Assembly (NCBI GenBank): GCA_938004315.1
Contig: CALKWG010000124.1
Span: 1-16,022 of the forward strand
DNA from: an uncultured Spirochaetaceae bacterium
GTDB taxonomy: Bacteria; Spirochaetota; Spirochaetia; Treponematales; UBA12059
Direction: 5' to 3'
DNA length: 16,022 nucleotides
Under the pieces are notes generated by a model. That model ran no database searches, had not been told where the DNA came from, and saw only the letters and a program-made list of their open reading frames with translations. Within the stretch, counting starts at the first letter, position 1, and every line of letters starts with the position of its first letter. Made by a program: the position numbers and the translations under genes. Shown piece after piece: positions 1-6,762 of this stretch.

Positions 1-46
1 ACCACCGAGATCTACACTCTTTCCCTACACGACGCTCTTCCGATCT
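1..46 (+). other. Illumina P5 / TruSeq universal adapter (artefact)
   Basis: The first 46 bases match the 3' portion of the Illumina P5/TruSeq universal adapter, ending in the typical GCTCTTCCGATCT. This is library sequence, not genomic. The biological sequence starts at about position 47. Confidence 0.97.
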
Positions 47-300
47 ATGATTCTAGTAACCGAGAGTTGTCGAAAATGAGTTCAAGTTCAAAGATATTGT
101 TAGGAGCTGGAAACGACTTCTTTATAATAAGCCATGCAGGTTGGTTTATTACTTATGATGAGAAAGGAAGAGAGATAAATAAAATGAGCGATACGGGGAA
201 GGAGTTTAAAGGAGCGATAGGATCCAATTTTACTATAAAGTATAATGGTTGGCTTGTAGTGTATGATAAAAACTGTAAAGAAATAAGTAAAAGGAGTGCC
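46..300 (+). repeat. Coding tandem repeat with 108-bp period
   Basis: Three protein repeat units are visible at an exact 108-bp (36-residue) period, anchored on YD at 46, 154 and 262. The first anchor codon borrows its first base from the adapter. Units 1 and 2 align over 16 residues as YDSSNRELSKMSSSSK and YDEKGREINKMSDTGK. The third is cut short by the stop codon after YDKNCKEISKRSA. Confidence 0.8.
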
Positions 301-303
301 TAA
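47..303 (+). CDS. C-terminal fragment of a 36-residue tandem-repeat protein, function unknown
   Basis: The reading frame is open from the adapter junction to a TAA at 301-303, so this is the 3' end of a longer gene cut by the contig edge. The TTG at 67 and ATG at 76 are internal codons, not starts. The peptide is built from a repeat of exactly 36 residues: the YD dipeptide of successive units begins at 46, 154 and 262. Each unit has the pattern F-x-I-x(3)-GW-x(3)-YD-x(3)-(R/K)-E-(I/L)-x-K-x-S. No signal peptide or membrane segment is visible in the part present. It is AT-rich (18 G/C of 60 in 121-180), unlike the genes to its right. The alternating hydrophobic and GW/YD pattern suggests a beta-strand repeat such as a propeller or solenoid, but I do not recognise the family. 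It converges on brxL and shares its terminator. Confidence 0.75.
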
Positions 304-314
304 GGTAAATAGAT

Positions 315-345
315 AAAAAGGCCCGCCGATTGGCGGGCCTTTTTT
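315..345. terminator. Bidirectional rho-independent terminator between the repeat gene and brxL
   Basis: A perfect 8-bp GC stem (GGCCCGCC at 320-327, GGCGGGCC at 332-339) with loop GATT is flanked by five A at 315-319 and six T at 340-345. It therefore works for both convergent transcripts. The T tract overlaps the brxL stop codon (344-346), so the end of the BREX operon is placed exactly here. Confidence 0.93.
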
Positions 346-2374
346 ATTCCATTCCCAAGGCCTTCACCACCGCGTCGATCGGATCTTGGTAGAACGCCGT
401 CTGGAATTTTGCGAAGAGCTCCCCCGGTACCGACGGAATCGCGCTAACGGAACTCATCGGTAGCAGTATACGCTTGGCCCCGGCGTCGAAGGCGGCTTGC
501 AGGGTATCAGCCAAATTCGTTACCGGCTTGGGTGAACCCCCTAGGCTGATATCGCCGAGTATCACTTGCTGCGGCTGCAGCGGGCGCTTGAGGATCGAGC
601 TGCACAGGGTAATAAAGCCGCAGAGCGTGGTGCCGGTAGGGTAGCCTGCATTCTGTAACTCAACCATGTGCAAGTGAAAGTCATGGTCCGAAAACTTCTG
701 TTGCCCGGCTATGCGGTTCAGGTTCGCCTTGAAGAAATCAAAGGCCAGCTTGAGCGGCTCCTTCGCCTGGGCGTTCAAGCCGAGGCCCGAAGTCGATAGC
801 CCGCCGTGACCGGGCGTTAGCTGGCATTCCATCCGGTAGACGCCGAGGTGCCCGCTGGATCCTTCAGCGATGCAGTATTGGGTGCCTGGAGCCAATAGTC
901 CTTCGGGGATGAGCTTCCCGCCGCCTTGTTCGGGTACGGAAATGAAGCGCTCTTCTAGGCTTTCTTTGTCGATGTAGCTGAAGTGCACGTCATAGAATTC
1001 CATGCCGCCTATTTTCTTTAGCTGTTCCTTGACCCTGCGCCGGCTCTCTAGTGCGTATTCCAGGCATTGCCGTACGGCTTCTTTAGAAAAATCGCCGGCC
1101 GGATAAAGGAGCTTAAGAAGGCCCGAGACGAGCTTGCGCACGGCGATCACGTCGCGCTGGTTAAGGTTGTCGCCTAGGCTGAACCACCGATCGATGGCGT
1201 CGGAGAAGGTCTTCTTCCGCACCTCGATGAAGAAGCTAGAGAGGTAATCGACGATGAAGCCGAATTGCCGGGTAAAGAACTCGGGACGGTATTTGGGTAT
1301 CTCCCATCCGGGAATATAGGCGTGGAAGCGGTCGAAGAAGGCGGTGTCGATCATAGCCTCAGGGAAAGGGGAGAGCAGGTGGCTCGTTTTTATAAGCGTC
1401 TCAACCGGCTGATTGATGTTCCCAACGAAGACGAACGAGGCGTAACCCGGTTTCATCTCCTTACCTCGGGCGAACGATCCGGACGCCATATAGTCTTTCA
1501 TGATCTGCACGCCGTCTTTGTCCTTGAAGGAGATGCCGGCTACCTCGTCGAAGGCGACCACGTCCCAGAGGCCAACGAGCCCCATGGCCTTGGAGCTGAG
1601 GTTATAGAATAGGTTGGCGACGGTGGTCTGGCCGCCTGAGACCAGGATGCTCGCCGGGCTGATTTCCTTGTACACGTGGCTTTTTCCGGTACCGCGCGGC
1701 CCGAGTTCGCAGGCGTTGAAGTTATTCTCCACGAAGGGGACGAGCCGCGTTAAAAGGTGCCATTTTACCCTCGGGGTGAACTCGAGCGGTTCCATCCCGA
1801 CCGAGCGCAGGATGACGTCGATCCACTCGTCGTCGCTAAACTCCTTACGGGCGGCAAGGAGTTCGTCCAGATCCATGTTCGGTAGCTGGATGGGCTTCAG
1901 GTCCTGGATCACCCAGGGCGAGCGGCCGCTGCCTTCCTCGAAGAGGTAGCCCATGGTGATGATGCACCAGATGCCCCCCGAGAGGATCTTCTCGTAGCGC
2001 TTCACTTCGGAATCGGCGATGGGCACTTTGCTGATGCCAAGGTTCGAGAAGGACACCTCGTAGATATCCTTGGCGTCATTGAGCGAGCCGGTGATGCGAT
2101 CGATGATCTTAAAGCTACCCGATTCCCGAATCTTCATCTTGACCCGCTCTTTTTCGTCGGGTCGGACGTAGTTCTCTGACAGTATACGCTTTACCTTTTC
2201 GATGCCCTGGGCGATCGTTTCCGGGTCGTCGGTCGAGCAGTACATGCCGAGGAGATACTCGAGGACGAAGATCGGGACGTTGGCGCCCTGTTTGATCGAG
2301 ACGGTGAGGTCCTTCCGGACCACCTTGCCGGCGAAGAGTCGTAGGAGCTTCTCATCAAGGCTTTCGTCGTTCAT
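344..2374 (-). CDS. brxL: BREX type 1 Lon-like AAA+ protein BrxL
   Basis: This is the last gene of the BREX operon, 676 residues, the usual BrxL length. BrxL is required for phage restriction in type 1 BREX and is known as a DNA-associated AAA+ multimer. The N-terminus has the BrxL signature (FAGKVVRKDLT and GANVPIFVLEYLLGMYC, residues 15-45). The AAA+ core shows Walker A GPRGTGKS at 225-232 and Walker B VVAFDE at 272-277, followed by sensor and arginine-finger regions around 315-350. The C-terminal third (from about 495) resembles the Lon protease fold, with GDISLGGSPKPV at 607-618. The Lon Ser-Lys dyad positions appear to be Thr (about 583) and Ala (about 622), so protease activity is unlikely. 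The gene starts 18 nt after pglZ with a weak ribosome site, so it is probably translated from the same message. The stop lies inside the operon terminator. Confidence 0.96.
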   Translation of the reverse strand: MNDESLDEKLLRLFAGKVVRKDLTVSIKQGANVPIFVLEYLLGMYCSTDDPETIAQGIEKVKRILSENYVRPDEKERVKMKIRESGSFKIIDRITGSLNDAKDIYEVSFSNLGISKVPIADSEVKRYEKILSGGIWCIITMGYLFEEGSGRSPWVIQDLKPIQLPNMDLDELLAARKEFSDDEWIDVILRSVGMEPLEFTPRVKWHLLTRLVPFVENNFNACELGPRGTGKSHVYKEISPASILVSGGQTTVANLFYNLSSKAMGLVGLWDVVAFDEVAGISFKDKDGVQIMKDYMASGSFARGKEMKPGYASFVFVGNINQPVETLIKTSHLLSPFPEAMIDTAFFDRFHAYIPGWEIPKYRPEFFTRQFGFIVDYLSSFFIEVRKKTFSDAIDRWFSLGDNLNQRDVIAVRKLVSGLLKLLYPAGDFSKEAVRQCLEYALESRRRVKEQLKKIGGMEFYDVHFSYIDKESLEERFISVPEQGGGKLIPEGLLAPGTQYCIAEGSSGHLGVYRMECQLTPGHGGLSTSGLGLNAQAKEPLKLAFDFFKANLNRIAGQQKFSDHDFHLHMVELQNAGYPTGTTLCGFITLCSSILKRPLQPQQVILGDISLGGSPKPVTNLADTLQAAFDAGAKRILLPMSSVSAIPSVPGELFAKFQTAFYQDPIDAVVKALGME

Positions 2375-2392
2375 CTCGTTACCCCGTTTAGC

Positions 2393-4996
2393 TTAGAATT
2401 CGTCGGCTATCATGAGCGATATGTGAAGGTCCTGGCCGTATACTTCGACGCCGCTTTCCTCGTCGACGATGGAGAAGCGGTACAAGGCTTTGCTATCGAA
2501 GTCGCCCCGTAGTAGATGCAGGGGAACCGTGCGTCGCAGGTCGGCGTGGTTGTCGCCGCTGGCGTTGAACATGACCACCGGCTCATCAGAAACCGCGGCC
2601 CTGTCTTTGTAGATGCCGATCTTGACGGTCCGCGGCAGGATGGCCGGTCCTATCGGCTCGTCCTGATGGATGCGGGGGTTTATTTGCCTAGTGGTGATCG
2701 TCTGCGGCAGCGACATGACGCCCAGCTCCACCTTGCGAATCGCGGGGGCCGATCGAGCCCCTTCTCCCGCCATCCGTACGGTCAGCGCCGGCACGATCGT
2801 CTCCTGCGGCATGATCCCGCCGTGGAAGAATTGCGCGCCGCCTTTAAAGTGGAAGCGTTGTAGGCCCCGCGGTATCAGGAAGCCGAGATCCGAAGCCTCC
2901 CCATCCAGCTTTAGCGCGCCCCTGATAGCCCCCGGATACTCGGCCAGCTTCCGGCCTATGAGGTAGCGTTTCTTCGCCTCGAGCGTACCGGGGATCGCGG
3001 CCGGCAACGCGGTCTTCATCGACTCAGGCGGATCACCCGGCAGGTAGATGAAGCCGTGGTCGGCCGTAATGACGACGCGAGAGCCCAGGAGCGTGTTCAT
3101 CACGAACTGCACGATGTTCGCGATCTCCTGGATAGCCTCGCGGCAGGCGGCGAAGCTGCGTTCCTCCGAGACCTGCTTGTCCCCGACGGCGTCGATCTTG
3201 TCATGATAGATGTAAACCACGGCCTTATCCTTGACGAAGGCGCGCGCGGCTTCGCGTTTCATGGCCAGGAGCTCCGCCCAATCGATCGCCGCGCCTTCAT
3301 GGCGGGCCAGGATCTTGGCGCGGTTTTCCGTTCCCTGGCTGGCTTGGCCGTCGACGAGGACGCTCTGGTTGGCGCCTAAGGAGAGCGCGCGGTGCGGGAG
3401 CAGGGCTGCCATCCCGAGGCGGGTGATCGACGGCAGCATTGACTGCATGGCGCCGCGCTCCAGCTTAAGCCGCGGGTTGGCGGCCAGCGTATCGGCCAGC
3501 TCGGCGGCCGTCTCGTAACGCAGCGCGTCGCTTACGATCACGTATAGGCGCTTCAGCTCGCCCGACTCGAGCGGCGTCTGTACGTGGCGCAAGAAAAAGT
3601 CCTCCTGCTTGGCCCCGGGCAGGATAGCCCATTCGCCTAGGCTGTCGGCCTCGCCAAGGAGCGCGCGTTCCCAGGCCGCGCCCAAGACCTGCAGGTAGCG
3701 GCCCACGTAGTATCCGTCTAGGAGGGCGGTCAGGCTTTTAAAGAGGTCCCAGGCGGCGAGGCTCTCGCTCCGCTCGCGGTAGAGGCGATAGTGCTGATCG
3801 ATACGGTACCACGAATCGACGTAGGCCTCCGCCATCGCTGGGGCTCCCATGCTCGCGTCGGCTGAGAACGAGGCCAGGGCGGTCGTAAACGCCGCCGCCG
3901 CCTCGCACGCGCCATAGGCCTTAGGGTATGCGGCGGCCTCATCGGGGCTCAGCCAATACTCCTCGGCGGCCTTGGCTTGGGCTAGTTCGGCGATCTTCCG
4001 CAGGGCCTCGACCGGGCCCTGTCGCTTGAGCCCCCCGACGAGCTGCGCTAGTATCCATTTATTAACGTCGAAGCCGCGGATTCTAAGGAGGGCATCGAGA
4101 TCCAGCTCATTCAAGAGCTCGCTTAGGAGCCCCTCGGTCGAGGCGCTCACCCAGCGTAGCCAGCGGATATAGCCCGGCCGCGCGGAGACGGTGTTCCTCC
4201 AAGCCTGGCAGAGCCTAAAGGCGGCGCTCGGGACGCCTACGAGATAAGGAGCTAACTTCTGAGCCGCCTTGCCGCCTCCGCTTTCCGCAAGGCTATAGGC
4301 AAGGTCGCTGTAGAAGAGGCGGAGGACCAGCTTGGCCAGCTTCGCCGTCGCGTCCTCGAAGCCGAACGCCTGCTTGACGGCCTGCCAGAACGCGGCCTGT
4401 AGGTCGAAGGGCGCTAAGAGCGCGTTGACGTCGTCCTCTGGGCCGAGCTTGGAGACCAGGGCCAGGATGACGGCCTCGAGCTGCGGAGCATCCGCCCCCG
4501 CGACCGCCGCGATCAGCTTGGCGTCCATCGATTCGCGATTCTCGCTTTCCGCCGTGAGCCCGAGGCGCTTGAGCGCGTCCCGCCGCTCCTTTTTTTTAAA
4601 GAAGGCTAAACGGCCGCCCACGTAGTCGCGCAGGTCCATGCGGGATCCCAAGCCCAGCTCGTCAAGGTACATGCTCTGGTCGTCGGCCCTGAAGACCGGA
4701 TATCGGAGCTTTAGGTCTAAGAGCGGGTCTTTCCGCGCCTCGGCCTGCTCGCCCGTGATAAGGATAACGAAGGAGCGCCCGGCTTCGTCCCGGATGCGCG
4801 ACTTCAGCGCGAGCGGCCCGACCGTGGCCGCGTCAAGGAGCTCCCAGGAGCGCTCGGCGAAGGCCGCCCGATACGCCCGAAGCTCTTCGTGGTCCAAGCC
4901 GTCGCTATGCCAGAAGACCAGCCGGAAGGGGTTATGGCAGCAGTCGCGCGCCTGCATCCGAAGGGCAATAGCGTTAATTACGTTTGTATTTATCAT
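2393..4996 (-). CDS. pglZ: BREX type 1 alkaline-phosphatase-fold protein PglZ (type A)
   Basis: This 867-residue protein is of normal length for type A PglZ. PglZ belongs to the alkaline phosphatase superfamily and is essential for BREX methylation and defence; its physiological substrate is unsettled. Metal-site motifs are seen in order: VIVSDALRYE (486-495, metal Asp490), PSITRLGMAALLPH (522-535, candidate Ser/Thr nucleophile), YHDKIDAVGD (597-606), TADHGFIY (644-651, Asp-His pair) and a late FFHGG. The N-terminal half is helical and Ala/Leu-rich. The ATG overlaps the abiEii stop by 4 nt (ATGA, 4993-4996), with AAGGA nine bases upstream, so translation is likely coupled to the toxin gene. 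Composition is very GC-rich (44 of 60 in 3841-3900), unlike the AbiE genes next to it. Codons for residues 134-136 contain an A8 run. Confidence 0.96.
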   Translation of the reverse strand: MINTNVINAIALRMQARDCCHNPFRLVFWHSDGLDHEELRAYRAAFAERSWELLDAATVGPLALKSRIRDEAGRSFVILITGEQAEARKDPLLDLKLRYPVFRADDQSMYLDELGLGSRMDLRDYVGGRLAFFKKKERRDALKRLGLTAESENRESMDAKLIAAVAGADAPQLEAVILALVSKLGPEDDVNALLAPFDLQAAFWQAVKQAFGFEDATAKLAKLVLRLFYSDLAYSLAESGGGKAAQKLAPYLVGVPSAAFRLCQAWRNTVSARPGYIRWLRWVSASTEGLLSELLNELDLDALLRIRGFDVNKWILAQLVGGLKRQGPVEALRKIAELAQAKAAEEYWLSPDEAAAYPKAYGACEAAAAFTTALASFSADASMGAPAMAEAYVDSWYRIDQHYRLYRERSESLAAWDLFKSLTALLDGYYVGRYLQVLGAAWERALLGEADSLGEWAILPGAKQEDFFLRHVQTPLESGELKRLYVIVSDALRYETAAELADTLAANPRLKLERGAMQSMLPSITRLGMAALLPHRALSLGANQSVLVDGQASQGTENRAKILARHEGAAIDWAELLAMKREAARAFVKDKAVVYIYHDKIDAVGDKQVSEERSFAACREAIQEIANIVQFVMNTLLGSRVVITADHGFIYLPGDPPESMKTALPAAIPGTLEAKKRYLIGRKLAEYPGAIRGALKLDGEASDLGFLIPRGLQRFHFKGGAQFFHGGIMPQETIVPALTVRMAGEGARSAPAIRKVELGVMSLPQTITTRQINPRIHQDEPIGPAILPRTVKIGIYKDRAAVSDEPVVMFNASGDNHADLRRTVPLHLLRGDFDSKALYRFSIVDEESGVEVYGQDLHISLMIADEF

Positions 4997-6009
4997 GGGG
5001 CGGAGTCCTTAGCCTGTGCGTAAATAGCATTGATGCGAGATTCAAGGCTTGCTAATGTTTCCAGTACGACATCGAATGATGGTTCCGCATGGAAGAACAT
5101 TGAGCCCATCGCCTGGTAGTCGCGCTCAAGATCAGGAATTCGCGCCGCAGGGGGAAGCAGGCGGAATGAACCAGGGCGGGCAGTGGCAAGATTGGACCAA
5201 GTCGCCTTATAGAAACGCTCCTTGAACTCAACGACCTTAGGCAATAACTCGATTTCCTTGAGTGCTAAGTCGGAGATAGAGGTCTTGGCCATCTTGAATA
5301 CATCATAGTAGTGACGGGAATAGCGAGCGGGCATTGCTTTATCGGCGGGCCGATGATATTCCTGGTGTAGTATAGTCGCCTTTTCCCAGAACGTGCGCTC
5401 GACGGTAACCACTTTCAGGGGACAGTCAGGAGTCGTGAACACGCCGGGATACTGTTCGGCTGCATAAGGAGTGATTACGGCGTCCTTGTGTGGCGTCCAA
5501 GCAGCAAGGGGGCCCAGCTCCAGTATGATACTGGGCAGGATGGATGGATTGCTGAATGCCCTTGGGTACTCGACCTCAACGATATCCCCATCTACCCGAA
5601 TATTCAGCAGAGGCCCCAGTTCGCGATTGCAGAGTGCTTGGAGGGATGGCGCAAAGACCTCGTTCAGGAATTGACGCGTTATAGGCGTCGTCGCTTTTAC
5701 GAACTGGTCTTTCTTATTTTTGCTCTCGGGCAGCCAGGGATCGTCCTTGGAGTACCCCAGTTCCCGCCAGTCCAGGATGAGATCTATGTCCTCGGAAAAA
5801 CGCTCTATCGCCCTATAGACTTTAGACAGGCTCGTTCCACCCTTGAAAACGACCTTGTTCCCCCAGCGCTCGGACGAGAAGAGCACTCGTAAAATAAGGC
5901 ACACCCAGAAGTCCTTCTCTATGATGGCTTCGTGGACGCCCATCTTTCGGGAGGTCTCGCGGAATAATTCCTGCCTACGCCGGTCCGGACCCCGTGCCAA
6001 CTCGATCAT
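4993..6009 (-). CDS. abiEii: AbiEii/AbiGii-family nucleotidyltransferase toxin
   Basis: This 338-residue protein is the toxin of a type IV-like AbiE system. AbiEii proteins are DNA polymerase beta-type nucleotidyltransferases that inhibit growth; related MenT toxins modify tRNA acceptor ends. The defining motif is present: FKGGTSLSKVY (residues 55-65) followed by RFSEDIDL (70-77), the G-S and DxD metal-binding signature. Downstream are VERTFWEKATILHQEYHRP and RYSRHYYDVFKM, typical of the family. A reading frame extends upstream to 6087, but the ATG at 6009 is preferred: it overlaps the abiEi stop as ATGA, has AAGGA nine bases upstream, and gives an N-terminus (MIELARGPDRR) suited to the family. 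The stop overlaps the pglZ start. GC is about 48% in 5281-5340, well below pglZ, indicating acquisition as a cassette. Confidence 0.92.
   Translation of the reverse strand: MIELARGPDRRRQELFRETSRKMGVHEAIIEKDFWVCLILRVLFSSERWGNKVVFKGGTSLSKVYRAIERFSEDIDLILDWRELGYSKDDPWLPESKNKKDQFVKATTPITRQFLNEVFAPSLQALCNRELGPLLNIRVDGDIVEVEYPRAFSNPSILPSIILELGPLAAWTPHKDAVITPYAAEQYPGVFTTPDCPLKVVTVERTFWEKATILHQEYHRPADKAMPARYSRHYYDVFKMAKTSISDLALKEIELLPKVVEFKERFYKATWSNLATARPGSFRLLPPAARIPDLERDYQAMGSMFFHAEPSFDVVLETLASLESRINAIYAQAKDSAP
4997..5010 (-). promoter_or_regulatory. pglZ ribosome binding site inside abiEii
   Basis: On the minus strand AAGGA (5010-5006) lies nine bases before the pglZ ATG and inside the last codons of abiEii. 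The same AAGGA-N9-ATGA arrangement precedes abiEii (6023-6006), suggesting matched coupled initiation. Confidence 0.6.
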
Positions 6010-6626
6010 ACCTGGCCGTCCTTGATAGCAGCCTGATTGGCGGCTTGCTTGAGCACATCGAGCACCCAACCGGTTACATAGCGGCACTCCTTGACGATTT
6101 TTGTCCAGGACGAGGCCGGAAGATAATCTCCAAGCTTCTTCAAGACGCGCTCATCAATGGCATCCTTGCCAAGCGCTTTTATGGCCTGCACCAGGATGGC
6201 TGAATCCCTGGAGAGTTCCGCGGCCTCCTTGTTGGCTCGCTTATGGAAGACGATACGAATGCCATCCAGTTCGTAGCGTCTGTTTTGGCCATCGGTAAGG
6301 TAGCTCCATTCGGCGGGAATCTGGGTTGAAAGGCCAAGCAGATTGAGCGCTGTAGTCCCGTCGGGGACGATGTTCCAGCTATTGCCTCGCGCTATGGTCC
6401 GGGCTACCCGATCTGGATCTGGACTGGCATAGCCCTCAAGAAAGGTGTTTTTCTCTGGATATTCATATACGCCACGCATAATCTTACGGATAACGCCCTT
6501 TTTCTCAAGTCGGGACAGGGCCTGCCATATGGCCGACTGGGATCCTAGGTCGAGGAAGTCTTTTGGGGTAAAACACCAACCCCTCTTCATGCCGTAAATC
6601 CTTGAAAGTAATTTATCAGCAAGCAA
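6006..6626 (-). CDS. abiEi: AbiEi-type antitoxin / transcriptional autoregulator (DUF6088)
   Basis: This 206-residue protein is the antitoxin partner of AbiEii. AbiEi proteins carry an N-terminal winged-helix DNA-binding domain that represses their own promoter and a C-terminal domain needed for antitoxicity. Residues about 17-55 (FTPKDFLDLGSQSAIWQALS, then LEKKGVIRKIMRGVYEYP) form the winged helix. IVPDGTTALNLLGLSTQIPA and YLTDGQNRRYEL are typical of the DUF6088 branch. The start is TTG at 6626, chosen because AAGGGG lies seven bases upstream (6639-6634); the first ATG (6590, residue 13) has no comparable site and would trim the first helix. It has its own promoter and a palindrome on the -10 element, so autoregulation is expected. 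Its stop overlaps the abiEii start. Confidence 0.9.
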   Translation of the reverse strand: MLADKLLSRIYGMKRGWCFTPKDFLDLGSQSAIWQALSRLEKKGVIRKIMRGVYEYPEKNTFLEGYASPDPDRVARTIARGNSWNIVPDGTTALNLLGLSTQIPAEWSYLTDGQNRRYELDGIRIVFHKRANKEAAELSRDSAILVQAIKALGKDAIDERVLKKLGDYLPASSWTKIVKECRYVTGWVLDVLKQAANQAAIKDGQV

Positions 6627-6633
6627 TTAGACA

Positions 6634-6639
6634 CCCCTT
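6634..6639 (-). promoter_or_regulatory. Ribosome binding site deciding the TTG start of abiEi
   Basis: AAGGGG on the minus strand is followed by a 7-nt spacer and TTG at 6626-6624. It supports the rare TTG start over the internal ATG at 6590. Confidence 0.65.
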
Positions 6640-6651
6640 CTGCTAATAGAC

Positions 6652-6682
6652 CTGTCAGGATTATAGCATGTATTCCTGACAG
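6652..6682. promoter_or_regulatory. Candidate AbiEi operator: 9-bp inverted repeat spanning the -10
   Basis: Perfect 9-bp arms, CTGTCAGGA (6652-6660) and TCCTGACAG (6674-6682), are separated by 13 bases that contain most of the extended -10. A dimer bound here would block RNA polymerase. AbiEi antitoxins are known to bind inverted repeats in their own promoter. Assignment to AbiEi is inference from position. Confidence 0.7.
6660..6668 (-). promoter_or_regulatory. abiE promoter: extended -10 element
   Basis: The minus strand reads TGCTATAAT, a perfect consensus -10 hexamer with the TGn extension. Seventeen bases upstream is TTCTCG, a poor -35 (3/6), as is usual for extended -10 promoters. The predicted transcription start is near 6653, giving a leader of roughly 27 nt before the TTG start. 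This promoter would drive abiEi, abiEii, pglZ and brxL independently of upstream BREX transcription. Confidence 0.75.
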
Positions 6683-6717
6683 CGAGAATCGCCAGTATCA
6701 TCAAATTTGACTTGTGC

Positions 6718-6758
6718 TGGGCTTCCTGAGTATGCTGTAAGCATACTCAGGAAGCCCA
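6718..6758. repeat. Perfect 19-bp hairpin just after pglX
   Basis: Arms 6718-6736 and 6740-6758 are perfectly complementary with a 3-base loop. The hairpin begins four bases after the pglX stop codon on the minus strand. It has no T tract in the transcribed direction (the next bases read GCACAAGTC), so it is not a standard intrinsic terminator. It could protect the 3' end of the upstream message, partly terminate or attenuate read-through into abiE, or be a trace of cassette insertion. Together with the abiE promoter it fills the 136-bp gap 6627-6762. Confidence 0.8.
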
Positions 6759-6762
6759 TGAC

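Noticed and set aside
67..303. The left-hand gene as a complete small protein starting at TTG 67
   Set aside because: The frame is open upstream to the adapter, and the residues before 67 match the 36-residue repeat, so the start is missing.
3056..3379. Plus-strand open frames across pglZ, brxL, brxC and pglX
   Set aside because: They are antisense shadows of GC-rich genes, with low-complexity Arg/Ser/Ala composition and no ribosome sites.
6010..6087. Longer abiEii start at 6087 (26 extra residues)
   Set aside because: It would overlap abiEi by 82 bases. ATG 6009 has a ribosome site, an ATGA overlap and a family-like N-terminus.
6718..6758. The pglX-distal hairpin as a standard intrinsic terminator
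   Set aside because: There is no T tract on either strand next to the stem, so it is listed as a hairpin of unknown role.
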